This document shows positions 28,937 through 38,115 of a stretch of DNA of 64,000 bases, one piece after another; positions within the stretch are counted from its first letter, which is position 1, and each line of letters opens with the position of its first letter. Under the pieces are notes generated by a model. It was given only the letters and a program-made list of their open reading frames with translations, was not told the DNA's origin and searched no databases. The stretch comes from Cohnella laeviribosi DSM 21336 (GTDB taxonomy: Bacteria; Bacillota; Bacilli; Paenibacillales; Paenibacillaceae), in the NCBI RefSeq assembly GCF_000378425.1, contig NZ_KB899827.1, forward strand, positions 1-64,000, read 5' to 3'. Position numbers and translations under genes: made by a program.

Positions 28937-29746
28937 TTGTTTAAGCAAGGTTTCAAACGTTGGGGTATGTTGGCGATTACCGGCGCGCTGGCGGCGGCAT
29001 TGTCCGTTCCCGCGGGCGGCGCTTCGGCGGCATCGAAAGCTAGCGACGTGCAAGTGAAAACGTACGCGTTTGCGCTCGATTACGATTCGCTATCAAAGCT
29101 GGCCGACAGCTACGGCATCGATCTCGACCAATTGCTCAACCAAATTCAACAGGGCATCCCGCAAGGCGTCACGACGAAGCCGACGCTGCCTTCCAAGCCT
29201 TCTTTCGACTGCGGCAATAACGGTTCGAACACGAATGCAGGCAAAGAAAATGCGGGTTCGAATAAAGGCGGCGCAAACAACGGCAACAGCGGAGCAGGCT
29301 CGAATGCAGGCAGCGGGAACAAAGGATCGAACAACGGCGGATCCGGCAGCAATACCGGTTCCGGCTCGACGGTCGGCGTGTCGCAATATGCTGCCCAAGT
29401 GATCAATCTGGTCAATCAGGAACGCGCCAAAGCGGGCCTGAAGGCGCTCAAGACGGACAGCAAGCTGACGGCCGTCGCTCAAGCCAAGGCCAAGGATATG
29501 TACGACAATAACTATTTCAGCCATACTTCTCCCACTTACGGTTCTCCGTTCGATATGATGAAGAAATTCGGCGTGTCCTTTAACTATGCCGGCGAAAATA
29601 TCGCCAGCGGCCAAAGGACCCCGCAAGAGGTCATGAACGCCTGGATGAACAGCCCGGGCCACAAAGCGAACATTCTCAACCCGAACTTCACTTCGATCGG
29701 CGTTGCCTATTACAACGGCAAATGGGTTCAAGAATTTACGGGCTGA
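28937..29746 (+). CDS. Secreted CAP/SCP-domain protein (YkwD-like)
   Basis: A 269-residue exported protein. A signal peptide (MFKQGFKRWGMLAITGALAA..., cut near GASA-A) and a short helical region are followed by a Gly/Asn/Ser-rich linker (about 95-155). The C-terminal CAP domain comes next, with INLVNQERAKAGLKAL, the His of YFSHTSP, AGENIASG and AWMNSPGHKANIL. I choose the TTG start because GGGAGG lies eight bases ahead. CAP proteins of this type are coat or wall associated. It is under the c-di-AMP riboswitch. Confidence 0.92.
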   Translation: MFKQGFKRWGMLAITGALAAALSVPAGGASAASKASDVQVKTYAFALDYDSLSKLADSYGIDLDQLLNQIQQGIPQGVTTKPTLPSKPSFDCGNNGSNTNAGKENAGSNKGGANNGNSGAGSNAGSGNKGSNNGGSGSNTGSGSTVGVSQYAAQVINLVNQERAKAGLKALKTDSKLTAVAQAKAKDMYDNNYFSHTSPTYGSPFDMMKKFGVSFNYAGENIASGQRTPQEVMNAWMNSPGHKANILNPNFTSIGVAYYNGKWVQEFTG

Positions 29747-29763
29747 CCAGCCCGGGACAAAAC

Positions 29764-29805
29764 GGCCGGCGCCCCGCGCGATGCGGGATGCCGGCCTTCT
29801 TTTCG
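29764..29805 (+). terminator. Intrinsic terminator of the CAP-domain gene
   Basis: GGCCGGC and GCCGGCC pair, with an inner CCCGC/GCGGG stem, followed by TTCTTTTCG. Confidence 0.85.
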
Positions 29806-29870
29806 ATTGCCGCCGAATTTCCCGTTTTTAGCGGCTAAATTCGGTTTTGCGCCGAAGAGTCCGCTGCCCC

Positions 29871-30083
29871 TCAAAAAAGAAGCCACAGCAGCAGCAAAAA
29901 TCCCGCCAGCGCGCACAGCAGCCCTCCGATCCGGTAGCGAAAGCATGAAGCGGCTTCGGGCTCCCTGAACGGTCTTTGTCCTTGCAGCAAGTCCCGGAAC
30001 GCTCTCGGGTGAAGGGCGACAAACAGCGCCGATCCCGTCCAGAACACGAGCAGCAGCGAGAGGGCGGTCTGCGGGGTGTCCAT
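29871..30083 (-). CDS. Small two-helix membrane protein
   Basis: A 70-residue protein with two hydrophobic segments (about 7-23 and 52-69) and a polar loop. GAGAGG lies five bases before the ATG, which favours this frame over two longer overlapping ones lacking such a site. No family is recognised. Confidence 0.6.
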   Translation of the reverse strand: MDTPQTALSLLLVFWTGSALFVALHPRAFRDLLQGQRPFREPEAASCFRYRIGGLLCALAGFLLLLWLLF

Positions 30084-30286
30084 GGGTTCCTCTCCTCATC
30101 GTCGAATAATGCCGGGCGAACAGCCGCAAATCCGGCGAATCGCAAACCCGTTATTGTTGTTGTATTCAGCTTCGCCGCGCAACGTGACTTCATCGGCATT
30201 TAGCGTACATAAAACGACGGATTTCGGCGCACATTCTGGGGTAGATCCCCGGGGAACGCAAACCGGGTTGCGCAAAGGAGAGGGAC

Positions 30287-31174
30287 ATGAAACAGCGCGT
30301 GATTTTGCAAATCGGCGAACACGAATTAAGCGTGTCCCATCCCGACAAGCTGTTATGGCCGGAGTCCGGCATTACCAAGCTCGCCTACGTGCAAACGCTG
30401 GCGCAGCTCGCTCCTTTTATGCTGCCGCACAGTGAGGGACGCTATTTGACGACGATCCGGTACCCGGAAGGAATCGCAGGGGAGACGTCGTTTTACCAAA
30501 AAAATTGTCCGCAGCCCGCCCCTCCGTTCGTCCGGACGGCCAAAGACGGGTCGATCAACTATGTGGTGCTCGACTCGCTGCCCACATTGGTTTGGCTGGG
30601 CAGCCTATACAGCCTCGAATTCCACGTTTCGTGCGAACGAATCGGCGATCCGCTGCCCGACCGCTGGATACTGGATATCGATCCTTCGCTCGAAGTCGAG
30701 CCGCGGCTGATGGAGGCGGCGGACGAAGTGCTGACTTTGCTCGAGTCGCTCGGTCTGCAGGCCGTGGCGAAGACGTCCGGCGCGACCGGCGCGCAAATCG
30801 TGATGCCGATCGAGCGCGGACCGACCTACGAGCAGCTACGCGCCTTCGGCAAATTCGTCTCCGAATATCTGGCGGCGCAAAGACCCGAGCTTTTTACCGT
30901 CGCCCGGCTGAAAAAAGACCGCGGCACGCTCATCTACCTCGATTATTTGCAGCATCACCCGGGCCGGACGTTAGCCGCCCCCTACACACCGCGGGCGCGT
31001 CCCGGCGCGCCCGTGTCGACGCCGCTCACCCGCGAGGAGATCAAGCGGGACGTAAAGCCGGCCGACTTCCACCTGGCGAATGTGCCGCAGCGCCTGTCGG
31101 CCGTCGGCGATCTGATCGCCCAGTGCAAGCCGCAGCCGCTCGGCCGCGTGCTGCAATCGCTCTCCAAGCTTTAA
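30287..31174 (+). CDS. Stand-alone LigD polymerase domain (AEP-type primase/polymerase)
   Basis: A 295-residue protein equal to the polymerase domain of bacterial LigD. WILDIDPS near residue 128 holds the catalytic Asp pair (D130, D132). LSVSHPDKLLWPESGITK at the start, PTLVWLGSLYSLEFH, KTSGATGAQIVMPI and YLDYLQHHPGRTL are conserved blocks. No ligase or nuclease domain is attached and none is in the window. It probably fills gaps at Ku-bound ends. AAAGGAGAGGG precedes the ATG. Confidence 0.93.
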   Translation: MKQRVILQIGEHELSVSHPDKLLWPESGITKLAYVQTLAQLAPFMLPHSEGRYLTTIRYPEGIAGETSFYQKNCPQPAPPFVRTAKDGSINYVVLDSLPTLVWLGSLYSLEFHVSCERIGDPLPDRWILDIDPSLEVEPRLMEAADEVLTLLESLGLQAVAKTSGATGAQIVMPIERGPTYEQLRAFGKFVSEYLAAQRPELFTVARLKKDRGTLIYLDYLQHHPGRTLAAPYTPRARPGAPVSTPLTREEIKRDVKPADFHLANVPQRLSAVGDLIAQCKPQPLGRVLQSLSKL

Positions 31175-31205
31175 TCCGCTTCAGGCATTCGGCGGCGCAA
31201 AGCGC

Positions 31206-31955
31206 TCATTTTTTCCCGGCTTGCTTCCGGTAGTCGCTTGGCGCGCAGCCGAACGCCTTCTTGAACGTGTTGCTGAAATAAGCCTGATCCGCATAGCCGA
31301 GCCGCTCGGCGATTTCGATCACGCGCAGCGACGTTTTTTCTAGCAGCTTGGCCGCTTCCTTCATCCGCATCGCGGTGACGTAATCGGTAAAGGTCGTCCC
31401 TTTCGTCTGCCTGAACAGCTTGCTGAAGTAGCTCGGATTCAGGTGAACCCATTCCGCCGCTTCGGCCGAGGACATATCGTACGCATGGTTCGACTCGATA
31501 TAACGAATCACCTGATCGACGGGGGACAGCTCCTCCATCGCGACTTTGTCTCCGTCCCCGTTATCCTGCGGAGCCGCCCGCTCTTTCTTGCGCATCCAGA
31601 CGTCGAAGCATGCTTTCAGCTCCTCGAGTTCGACGGGCTTCAGCAAATAATCGACGGCACCTTGACGCAGCGCTTGCTGCGCGTACATAAAATCGTCATG
31701 GCCGCTGACGATGACCACGTCGGTCGGGTAGCCGTTTTCCCGAATGTCCTTAAGCAGCGTAAGACCGTCCATCACCGGCATGCGGATATCGGTCACCACC
31801 AGCTCCGCTTGGTTTGTCTTCAGCCAATCCGCCGCCTCCATGCCGTTGGCCGCCTCGTGAACGATGTCAATCGGCAGTTCCGTTTTTTGGATCACTTTGC
31901 GAAGCGCGGTACGAACCCACTTTTCATCCTCCACCAGCAGAAGCCGGTATCCCAT
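31206..31955 (-). CDS. Response regulator, AraC-type output (YesN family)
   Basis: A 249-residue regulator. The receiver has VEDEKWVR, the phospho-acceptor Asp in VTDIRMPVMDG (about 55) and the Lys in YLLKPVE. The C-terminal AraC domain has SSAEAAEWVHLNPSYFSKLF and IAERLGYADQAYFSNTFKK. It overlaps the upstream kinase gene by 32 bases. With the kinase it most likely controls the adjacent TRAP transporter. Confidence 0.94.
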   Translation of the reverse strand: MGYRLLLVEDEKWVRTALRKVIQKTELPIDIVHEAANGMEAADWLKTNQAELVVTDIRMPVMDGLTLLKDIRENGYPTDVVIVSGHDDFMYAQQALRQGAVDYLLKPVELEELKACFDVWMRKKERAAPQDNGDGDKVAMEELSPVDQVIRYIESNHAYDMSSAEAAEWVHLNPSYFSKLFRQTKGTTFTDYVTAMRMKEAAKLLEKTSLRVIEIAERLGYADQAYFSNTFKKAFGCAPSDYRKQAGKK

Positions 31956-33801
31956 TGCGATCTCCTCCCAGATGCGGATCGTAAGGCAATACGACGCTGA
32001 CTTCCGTTCCTTCCCCTTCCGCGCTTTCCATCCGCAGTCCGCACCGCTTTCCGAATACGTGGCGGATGCGGCGGTGCACGTTTCGGACGCCGATGTGCGA
32101 TTCCCGCACGGGCTCCTCCTCGTCGAACCGGAGCCGGAGCTGCTCGAGTTTGTCCGCCGGGATGCCCGGTCCGTTGTCCGATACGCGCACTTCCATAAGC
32201 CCGTCTTCCAGCAGCGCGGCCGACAGCCGGATGCGCGTTTTGCCGGCGTTTGGTTCCATTCCGTGAACGATGCAGTTTTCGACGAGCGGCTGCAGGGTAA
32301 ACTTGCAAATCTGCTGGCGCATCGCCCAATCCGGAACGTCGAATTGGACTTCCAGCCTGTCCTCGAACCGAAACTGCTGAATCCGCAAGTACACTTCCAC
32401 GATTTCGACTTCCTGCCGGATGGTGACGGTCAGGCCGGCATCCTTCACGTTGTACCGCAGCAGCCGGGCAAGCGCCGCCGCCATCGTTCCGATCTCGTCG
32501 ATATCGTGCTCGAGCGCCATGCCGCGGATCGTGTCAAGCGAATTGTAAAGAAAATGGGGATTGATTTGGGCCTGCAGCATTTTGAGTTCCGTTTCCGTCT
32601 GGCGCAAATGCAATTGCGTTTCGTTCAACTTGGAAAAATACACTTCATCCAGCAATTGGGACAAACGTTTCACCATGCGGTTGAACCCGTTGGCCAGCAT
32701 GCCGATTTCATCTTTCGACCGGACGGGCACCTTGCCGTTAAAGTCGCCGATTTCGACGCGCTTCATATACCGGTAAAGCCGCTTGATCGGCCGGACCAGG
32801 CTGGCGGCGAGCCCGACGCTGCAGACAAGCGCCAGAACCGTAAAGATCGCCGTCGTGACAAAAATCGTCCAGCCGATATTTTCCCGGCTGCTTCGCATCA
32901 TTTCCGAATAGGGAATGGAGGTAACCACCTGCCAATGAAGCGAGTCGCTGCGGCTGAACGTGAGCAACTGCTTCTCTCCTCCGACTTCCGTAACGAAGGA
33001 GCCGACGCTTTCGCTGCGCATGGCCTCGACAACGCCTTCAGGCGCCTTCGTGCCGATCAGCCGATAGTCGGGATGGTAAACGTAAATCCCTTGTTCGTCC
33101 AAAATAAACAGGTACCCTTTGCCGGATTCCCCCAGTTTCACCTTCCGGGTAACGTCTTGCAAGCGCTTGTAATTCACGTCGATGACCAGCGTCCCGAACG
33201 GCTGCAGCGTGTTGGGATTGGCAATCCGCTTCACGATCGAAAGGACGGGCTCCTGCCTGCCGTTCCACTCGATCACGCGGCTGTACACCTTCGGGCTTCC
33301 CGTGACCGGAATGTTGGGGAACCAGTATTCCTTCTCAATGCCATCTACCGTCGATACGCCTTCTTGAACCGCCGAATTGACGACTTGAATGTGGTCCAGA
33401 ATGAGCGTGATGTTGATGACGTCGGACTGCGAATAGGCGGAGTTCTTCAACACTTCTCGAACCGCGGGCACAATGTCGGCATCGCTTACTTCCTTGAGCG
33501 ACTTCAGCTTCAAAAAGGCGACGACGTCCGGATGGTTGACAATCTTCAGCGTGTTGATTTCGAAGCCGCGCAAGTATTCTTCCACGTAGTGTTTGACCTG
33601 CTCGATAATTTGCCAGCTGTACCGCTTGGCTTCGTTTTCGAACGTTCGCGACGTTTCCCGGTACGAAATAAGCCCGACGCACACCATCGGGATGACGACC
33701 AGCAGCGTCGAATAAACGATCAGCTTCGTCATGAGGGGACGGTCGGCCAGCAGCAGCTTCCGGAAAAAACGTTGTACGAAAAGCCTGACGCGTCCTGCCA
33801 T
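31924..33801 (-). CDS. Sensor histidine kinase, YesM/LytS type with Cache sensor
   Basis: A 625-residue membrane kinase. TM1 is at about 24-46, an extracellular dCache-like sensor at about 50-295, TM2 at about 303-325, then HAMP. The His_kinase block LQAQINPHFLYNSLDTIRG carries the phospho-accepting His. HATPase follows with N box LQPLVENCIVHGM, DNGPGIP and GVRNVHRRI. It pairs with the overlapping AraC-type regulator and lies downstream of the TRAP genes on the same strand, suggesting that it senses the transported solute outside the cell. Confidence 0.94.
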   Translation of the reverse strand: MAGRVRLFVQRFFRKLLLADRPLMTKLIVYSTLLVVIPMVCVGLISYRETSRTFENEAKRYSWQIIEQVKHYVEEYLRGFEINTLKIVNHPDVVAFLKLKSLKEVSDADIVPAVREVLKNSAYSQSDVINITLILDHIQVVNSAVQEGVSTVDGIEKEYWFPNIPVTGSPKVYSRVIEWNGRQEPVLSIVKRIANPNTLQPFGTLVIDVNYKRLQDVTRKVKLGESGKGYLFILDEQGIYVYHPDYRLIGTKAPEGVVEAMRSESVGSFVTEVGGEKQLLTFSRSDSLHWQVVTSIPYSEMMRSSRENIGWTIFVTTAIFTVLALVCSVGLAASLVRPIKRLYRYMKRVEIGDFNGKVPVRSKDEIGMLANGFNRMVKRLSQLLDEVYFSKLNETQLHLRQTETELKMLQAQINPHFLYNSLDTIRGMALEHDIDEIGTMAAALARLLRYNVKDAGLTVTIRQEVEIVEVYLRIQQFRFEDRLEVQFDVPDWAMRQQICKFTLQPLVENCIVHGMEPNAGKTRIRLSAALLEDGLMEVRVSDNGPGIPADKLEQLRLRFDEEEPVRESHIGVRNVHRRIRHVFGKRCGLRMESAEGEGTEVSVVLPYDPHLGGDRNGIPASAGGG

Positions 33802-33869
33802 GATTGTCCCGCTCCTTTCCCGCGCATTCCTTGAAACCGCTATCCTGCATTTGCGTTCTTTATCTTAAC

Positions 33870-33906
33870 ACAAAGGAGAGACGCCTGGCAGGCGCCTCCC
33901 CTTTCC
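33870..33906 (-). terminator. Hairpin terminator between dctP and the kinase gene
   Basis: On the minus strand GGGGAGGCGCCTG and CAGGCGTCTCTCC pair and end in TTTG, directly after the dctP stop. The short T-run suggests partial termination, leaving reduced read-through to the kinase and regulator. Confidence 0.7.
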
Positions 33907-33908
33907 GT

Positions 33909-34958
33909 TTATTTCGCGGCTTCAATCGCATCCAGGACGTTGCGGTATTCGGAACGGTAGCTTTCGATAACCGGTTTTACGGCGTCTTTCCACGGCTGCA
34001 AATCGGTTACTTCGGTGATGGTCACGCCGGCCGCGCGCACGGCTTCTTCGGATTCCTTCTCGTATTTCGCCCATTCTTCCCGTTGATAATCGATCGAATC
34101 CAAAGCCGCCTGGCGGATAATCGCCTGATCTTCTTCGGACAGCTTATCCCATACCGTCTTGGAGACCAGCAGTACTTCCGGCACCCGCTGATGCTGATCG
34201 AGCAGCAGGTAAGGCGCCACTTCATAGTGCTTGCTGGAATAGTAGCTCGGATAGTTGTTTTCGGCCGCGTCGATGACGCCGGTTTGCAGCGAGCTGTAGA
34301 CTTCGCCGTAAGCCATTGGCGTCGCGCTGGCGCCGAGGGCGTCCATAATGGCCAGATTGAGCTTGTTCTCCTGAACGCGGATCTTCTTGCCTTTAAGATC
34401 GTCGATGCTTTTCAGCGGCTTGGCGGAATAGAAGCTGCGGGAACCCGAAGAGTACCACCCAAGCCCCTGCAAACCGGAAGACTGCAGGCCGTCCAGCATG
34501 CTCATGCCCGTTTCGCCCAACAGGAAATTCCAGACATGCTCGTCGCTGTCGAAGATGTAGGGAAGGCTGAAGACGCCGAAATCTTTGTTGAATTCCGCCA
34601 TCGGACCGGTGCTGACGCGGGTGAATTCGATGGCGCCGAGCTGTACCTGCTCGATGACCGCCTTTTCTTCGCCCAACTGCGCCGACGGGAAGACGTCGAT
34701 CGTGATGCGGCCGTTCGTCCGCTCCTTGACCAGCTCAGCAAACTTCATATCGCCCTTGGTCGTCGGGTAGTCCGCCGGATGGGCCTCCGCCAGACGGAAC
34801 GAATACGTCGGCCCGTCGCTTCCGCCGGCTTCCGGCCCGCTCGGCTGCGCGGAACCGCCTCCCGCTTTTCCGCCGCCCGAACCGCAGCCTCCCATCAGCA
34901 GCACGGCCGTGAGCGCCATTGCGATCATGCCCCAACGTTTGTTCTTGTTTTTGTTCAT
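33909..34958 (-). CDS. dctP: TRAP transporter solute-binding lipoprotein (DctP family)
   Basis: A 349-residue extracytoplasmic binding protein. The lipobox LLMGGCGSGG sets Cys25 as the lipidated residue. YSFRLAEAHPADYPTTKGDMKFAELVKERT and the block VQENKLNLAIMDALGASATPMAYGEVYSSLQTGVID match DctP; the conserved Arg that pairs with substrate carboxylate lies in KIRVQEN. The likely substrate is a C4-dicarboxylate or sugar acid. It follows dctM in the operon. Confidence 0.94.
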   Translation of the reverse strand: MNKNKNKRWGMIAMALTAVLLMGGCGSGGGKAGGGSAQPSGPEAGGSDGPTYSFRLAEAHPADYPTTKGDMKFAELVKERTNGRITIDVFPSAQLGEEKAVIEQVQLGAIEFTRVSTGPMAEFNKDFGVFSLPYIFDSDEHVWNFLLGETGMSMLDGLQSSGLQGLGWYSSGSRSFYSAKPLKSIDDLKGKKIRVQENKLNLAIMDALGASATPMAYGEVYSSLQTGVIDAAENNYPSYYSSKHYEVAPYLLLDQHQRVPEVLLVSKTVWDKLSEEDQAIIRQAALDSIDYQREEWAKYEKESEEAVRAAGVTITEVTDLQPWKDAVKPVIESYRSEYRNVLDAIEAAK

Positions 34959-34989
34959 GCCGGATTCCCCTTTCCTTTGTGTATCGGTC

Positions 34990-36285
34990 TTACGACCCGT
35001 TCACCAGATTCGGCAGCCACAGCGAAATTTGCGGCACGTATGTAATCACCATCAACACGGCGACCATGACGAGGAAGTACGGAATGAGCCGCTTCGTTGC
35101 CGCCTCGATGCTGACTTTGCCGATGGCGCAGCCGACGAACAATACGGTGCCGACCGGCGGGGTGATCAGGCCGATGCCCAGGTTCAGAATCAGCACGATG
35201 CCGAAGTGGACCGGGTCCATGCCGAGCGAGGTCACCACCGGGTACAGAATCGGCGTCATGATCAGAATGAGCGGTCCCATATCGAGCGGCGCGCCGAGAA
35301 TCAGCAGCAGGATGTTGATGATCAGCAAAATCATGACCGGATTGTCCGAAATGCTCAGCAACCCGTCCGTGATGAGGGCCGGAATTTTCAAATAGGTCAA
35401 AACCCAGGCAAAAGCGTTGGAAGCCGCGATCAAAAACAAAACCATCGAGACGGTGCGGAACGTTTTCAAAAAGATGACCTTCACATGCTTCAGCGGAAGA
35501 TCCCGGTATACGAAGAACGTCAGGATAAACGCGTACACACAAGCGATCGCCCCCGATTCCGTCGCCGTAAACCAGCCGGAGAAGATGCCGCCCAAAATAA
35601 TGACGGCCGTAAACATGGACAGGAACCCGTCGGCGATAATCTTGGGCACTTCTTTCAACTTGACCGGCTCGCCCTTCGGGTATCCCCGTTTCTTGGCGAT
35701 GAAATAGGTCGTAATGAGCAGCGATGCCAGCAAGATCAGGCACGGCACGATTCCCGCGAGAAACAGGCTCGAAATCGACACGCCGCCCGCTGCAAGCGCA
35801 TACAAAATCATGTTGTGGCTCGGCGGCATCACGACGCCTTGAATCGCTGCCGCGGACGTGACCGCGACCGAAAAATCGGCATCGTATTTTTTCCGCTTCA
35901 TCGACGGAATCAAGACGGAGCCTACCGAAGAAGCGTCTGCCGCGGCGGAGCCGCTGATGTTCCCGAACAGCATGCAAGCTACGCAGTTGACCAGCGCAAG
36001 GCCGCCTCGCACGGCGCCGACGAGCAGCTGCGCCAGGTTGACCAGCCGCATGGCCAGCTTGCCTTCGCTCATAATCTGGCCCGCCAGAATAAAAAACGGA
36101 ATCGCCAGCAGCGAGTAGGAATTCAGCCCCTGCACCATCCGCTGCCCGATAACGGCCAGCGGCAAATCCAGCGTAAAGGCCGTGAGCAGCGACGACAGCG
36201 CCAGCACCATGGCGATCGGAAAGCGCAGCAAAATCAAGATGACGAAGCTCGCAAGCAGAATCATAATGGAAACCGTCGCGCTCAT
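34990..36285 (-). CDS. dctM: TRAP transporter large permease (DctM)
   Basis: A 431-residue membrane protein with about 11-12 helices, the sodium-coupled transport subunit. QGVVMPPSHNMILYALAAGGVSI and GIGLITPPVGTVLFVGCAIG are the typical pair of half-helix motifs. Its start overlaps dctQ's stop by four bases. Confidence 0.95.
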   Translation of the reverse strand: MSATVSIMILLASFVILILLRFPIAMVLALSSLLTAFTLDLPLAVIGQRMVQGLNSYSLLAIPFFILAGQIMSEGKLAMRLVNLAQLLVGAVRGGLALVNCVACMLFGNISGSAAADASSVGSVLIPSMKRKKYDADFSVAVTSAAAIQGVVMPPSHNMILYALAAGGVSISSLFLAGIVPCLILLASLLITTYFIAKKRGYPKGEPVKLKEVPKIIADGFLSMFTAVIILGGIFSGWFTATESGAIACVYAFILTFFVYRDLPLKHVKVIFLKTFRTVSMVLFLIAASNAFAWVLTYLKIPALITDGLLSISDNPVMILLIINILLLILGAPLDMGPLILIMTPILYPVVTSLGMDPVHFGIVLILNLGIGLITPPVGTVLFVGCAIGKVSIEAATKRLIPYFLVMVAVLMVITYVPQISLWLPNLVNGS

Positions 36286-36797
36286 TCAACCGTCTCCTCG
36301 TCCAGTTCTTTATGCTGCACGGTATCGACTCGGAAAAGATGGAGGATGGAGTAGCAGCTGACCATCACGCCCGTAATCGGCATAATGACGTACATGACGC
36401 TGCTCGGCCACTCGGTTGCCGTCATTCGGTTGTTGCTCATCAGCTCCGTAAACTGCCAGCCGTAGATGATGAGAAACAGGCCGAAGCCAAAGTTGCAAAG
36501 CGCGATAAACGCATCCAGCACCCGATTGAACCATTTGGGCAACAGCTTGGAGAAAGAATCCATCGCAATGTGCAGATTGTCCCTGAAACCGATTGCAATT
36601 CCCAAAAACGAAAACCAGATCAACAGCAGCAATGTAATTTCTTCCGACCAGAAAAACACAAAGTTGAACACTTTGCGCGTCACGACCTGCATCGTGACGA
36701 TGATCGTCATCAACGCGACCAGGCTGACCGCGACGGCTTCAATCGCGCGATCGATCCGCACGGCAATCGCCTTCAACTTGGGAAGGAGAGCGCCCAT
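36282..36797 (-). CDS. dctQ: TRAP transporter small permease (DctQ)
   Basis: A ~171-residue, four-helix membrane protein, the partner of DctM. FFWSEEITLLLLIWFSFLGIAIGFRDNLHIAMD is the family core. Two starts are possible: GTG at 36809 or ATG at 36797. I prefer the ATG because AGGGG has workable spacing only for it. First gene of dctQ-dctM-dctP. Confidence 0.92.
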   Translation of the reverse strand: MGALLPKLKAIAVRIDRAIEAVAVSLVALMTIIVTMQVVTRKVFNFVFFWSEEITLLLLIWFSFLGIAIGFRDNLHIAMDSFSKLLPKWFNRVLDAFIALCNFGFGLFLIIYGWQFTELMSNNRMTATEWPSSVMYVIMPITGVMVSCYSILHLFRVDTVQHKELDEETVE

Positions 36798-36837
36798 CCG
36801 TTCTTTCACCCCTTGCGTTTCGTATTCGCTTATTCAT

Positions 36838-36851
36838 TTTAAGCGCTTACA
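36838..36851 (-). promoter_or_regulatory. cre-like site upstream of the TRAP operon
   Basis: On the minus strand TGTAAGCGCTTAAA matches the CcpA consensus TGWAANCGNTNWCA except for one base near the end. It lies about 40 bases upstream of dctQ, suitable for catabolite repression. Confidence 0.55.
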
Positions 36852-37136
36852 GAAAGCCGAAGAAGGATGCGATCTTGTGCTTTATTTGTAATATTTTTGT
36901 TTGTTGGGAGCCGGGATCTGCACAAAGCCATTCGGGGCGATGTAGCGCAATGGACGGACTACTTGGAGGCTGAGCACTACCGCACATACCCCAATCGCCC
37001 TAGACGGCCCCCTCCTGGCGGAGCTCCCGTTGCGAGCCGGCTTCAACGCGCGGAATTCCCGCCTGTTCCCGCCTTGAAGCCGACGGCTACGCCGGTTCAA
37101 CCGGTTGAAGCCGGGTGCTGCTTGAACGCGCCGCAG
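36852..37136. other. Gap between the TRAP operon and the ABC-2 exporter
   Basis: About 285 bases without a supported gene. A perfect palindrome TTCAACCGGTTGAA lies at 37096-37109. The TRAP promoter is presumably near 36850-36900. Confidence 0.4.
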
Positions 37137-37216
37137 AAAAAAAGAACGGAGCAAGACGCGAACGACATCCGCGAAACCTGCAGGCAGGTCTCGGATGGTT
37201 CGCGCCGCTCCGTTCC
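37137..37216 (-). terminator. Long hairpin terminator after the ABC-2 permease
   Basis: On the minus strand GGAACGGAGC and GCTCCGTTC, then CGCGAAC/GTTCGCG and CATCC/GGATG, pair into a ~70-base hairpin followed by seven T. Unusually long for a simple terminator. Confidence 0.78.
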
Positions 37217-37296
37217 GTTATTGGCGTGCGCCCGCCGGTTGAGCGGCCCGGTGCACGGCCGGCCGGAACCGCCCTTTCGGCCCAAGGCTCCGCCGG

Positions 37297-38115
37297 TCAG
37301 CCCGCCACGTCCCGTTTGCAGAACACGGTCCAGGAAACGAGATTAAACAGCACGAAGTAGACGGCCAGCACGGCAAGCGAGAAGCCGAGCGTCGTCGGAT
37401 GGTTCGGCAGCGGACCGGTTCCCGAGTCCAAATAGCTCATAAGCTGCAGATGGGGGAACAAGACGAACTTGATCCAGGCTTTGCCCGTCAAGGAAAGCAG
37501 CCCGCTGATCAGGCTTCCCGACAGCAGCAGGAAAATCGACAAACCGATGGCCAAGCCGCTGCTGCGAAACGCAGCCGAAAACATAAACCCGAACGTCACG
37601 ATGACGATCTGGGAGACGAACAGCAGCAAGTAGGACGCTCCCATGTAGGTCCAGGGCGAACCGCCGGCAAGCGGAGACGTTTCCGGAATGAGCCCTTTCG
37701 GCGAAGCGTCGTACCCGAAAATCGCCACATTCACGGTAAAGGTAACCGCAAAGCAGACGGCAATAAACAGCAGCGAGAACAGAAGCACGGAAATATATTT
37801 GGACAGCAGGATCGACGAACGGCTCCAGGGCCGGATCAGCAGCAGCTTGATCGTCCCCCACGTGAACTCGCCCGCGACGGAGTCGGCCGCCTTCACGACG
37901 GCAAAGACCGTGATGAGCTGAAAGACGATGGACGACTCGAGCCTCATCAGCTCCCAGTTGTTCATGGAATCCGTCCCGTCCATAACCGCGACCAGCACGC
38001 TGATCAGAACGGGCACCAGCACAACGAAGCCAAACATAATCCAGGTTCGGGGCCGGCGGTAAATTTTCATGTTTTCGTTTTGAACCAGCTTCCAAAAGTC
38101 AGCCAATCGTATCAC
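37297..38115 (-). CDS. ABC-2 type transporter permease
   Basis: A 272-residue protein with six hydrophobic segments and the N-terminal MIRLADFWKLVQNENMKIYRRPRTW typical of ABC-2 permeases. It overlaps the ATPase gene by 17 bases. Together they form a small exporter, possibly for a drug, peptide or lipid. The substrate is unknown. Confidence 0.9.
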   Translation of the reverse strand: MIRLADFWKLVQNENMKIYRRPRTWIMFGFVVLVPVLISVLVAVMDGTDSMNNWELMRLESSIVFQLITVFAVVKAADSVAGEFTWGTIKLLLIRPWSRSSILLSKYISVLLFSLLFIAVCFAVTFTVNVAIFGYDASPKGLIPETSPLAGGSPWTYMGASYLLLFVSQIVIVTFGFMFSAAFRSSGLAIGLSIFLLLSGSLISGLLSLTGKAWIKFVLFPHLQLMSYLDSGTGPLPNHPTTLGFSLAVLAVYFVLFNLVSWTVFCKRDVAG

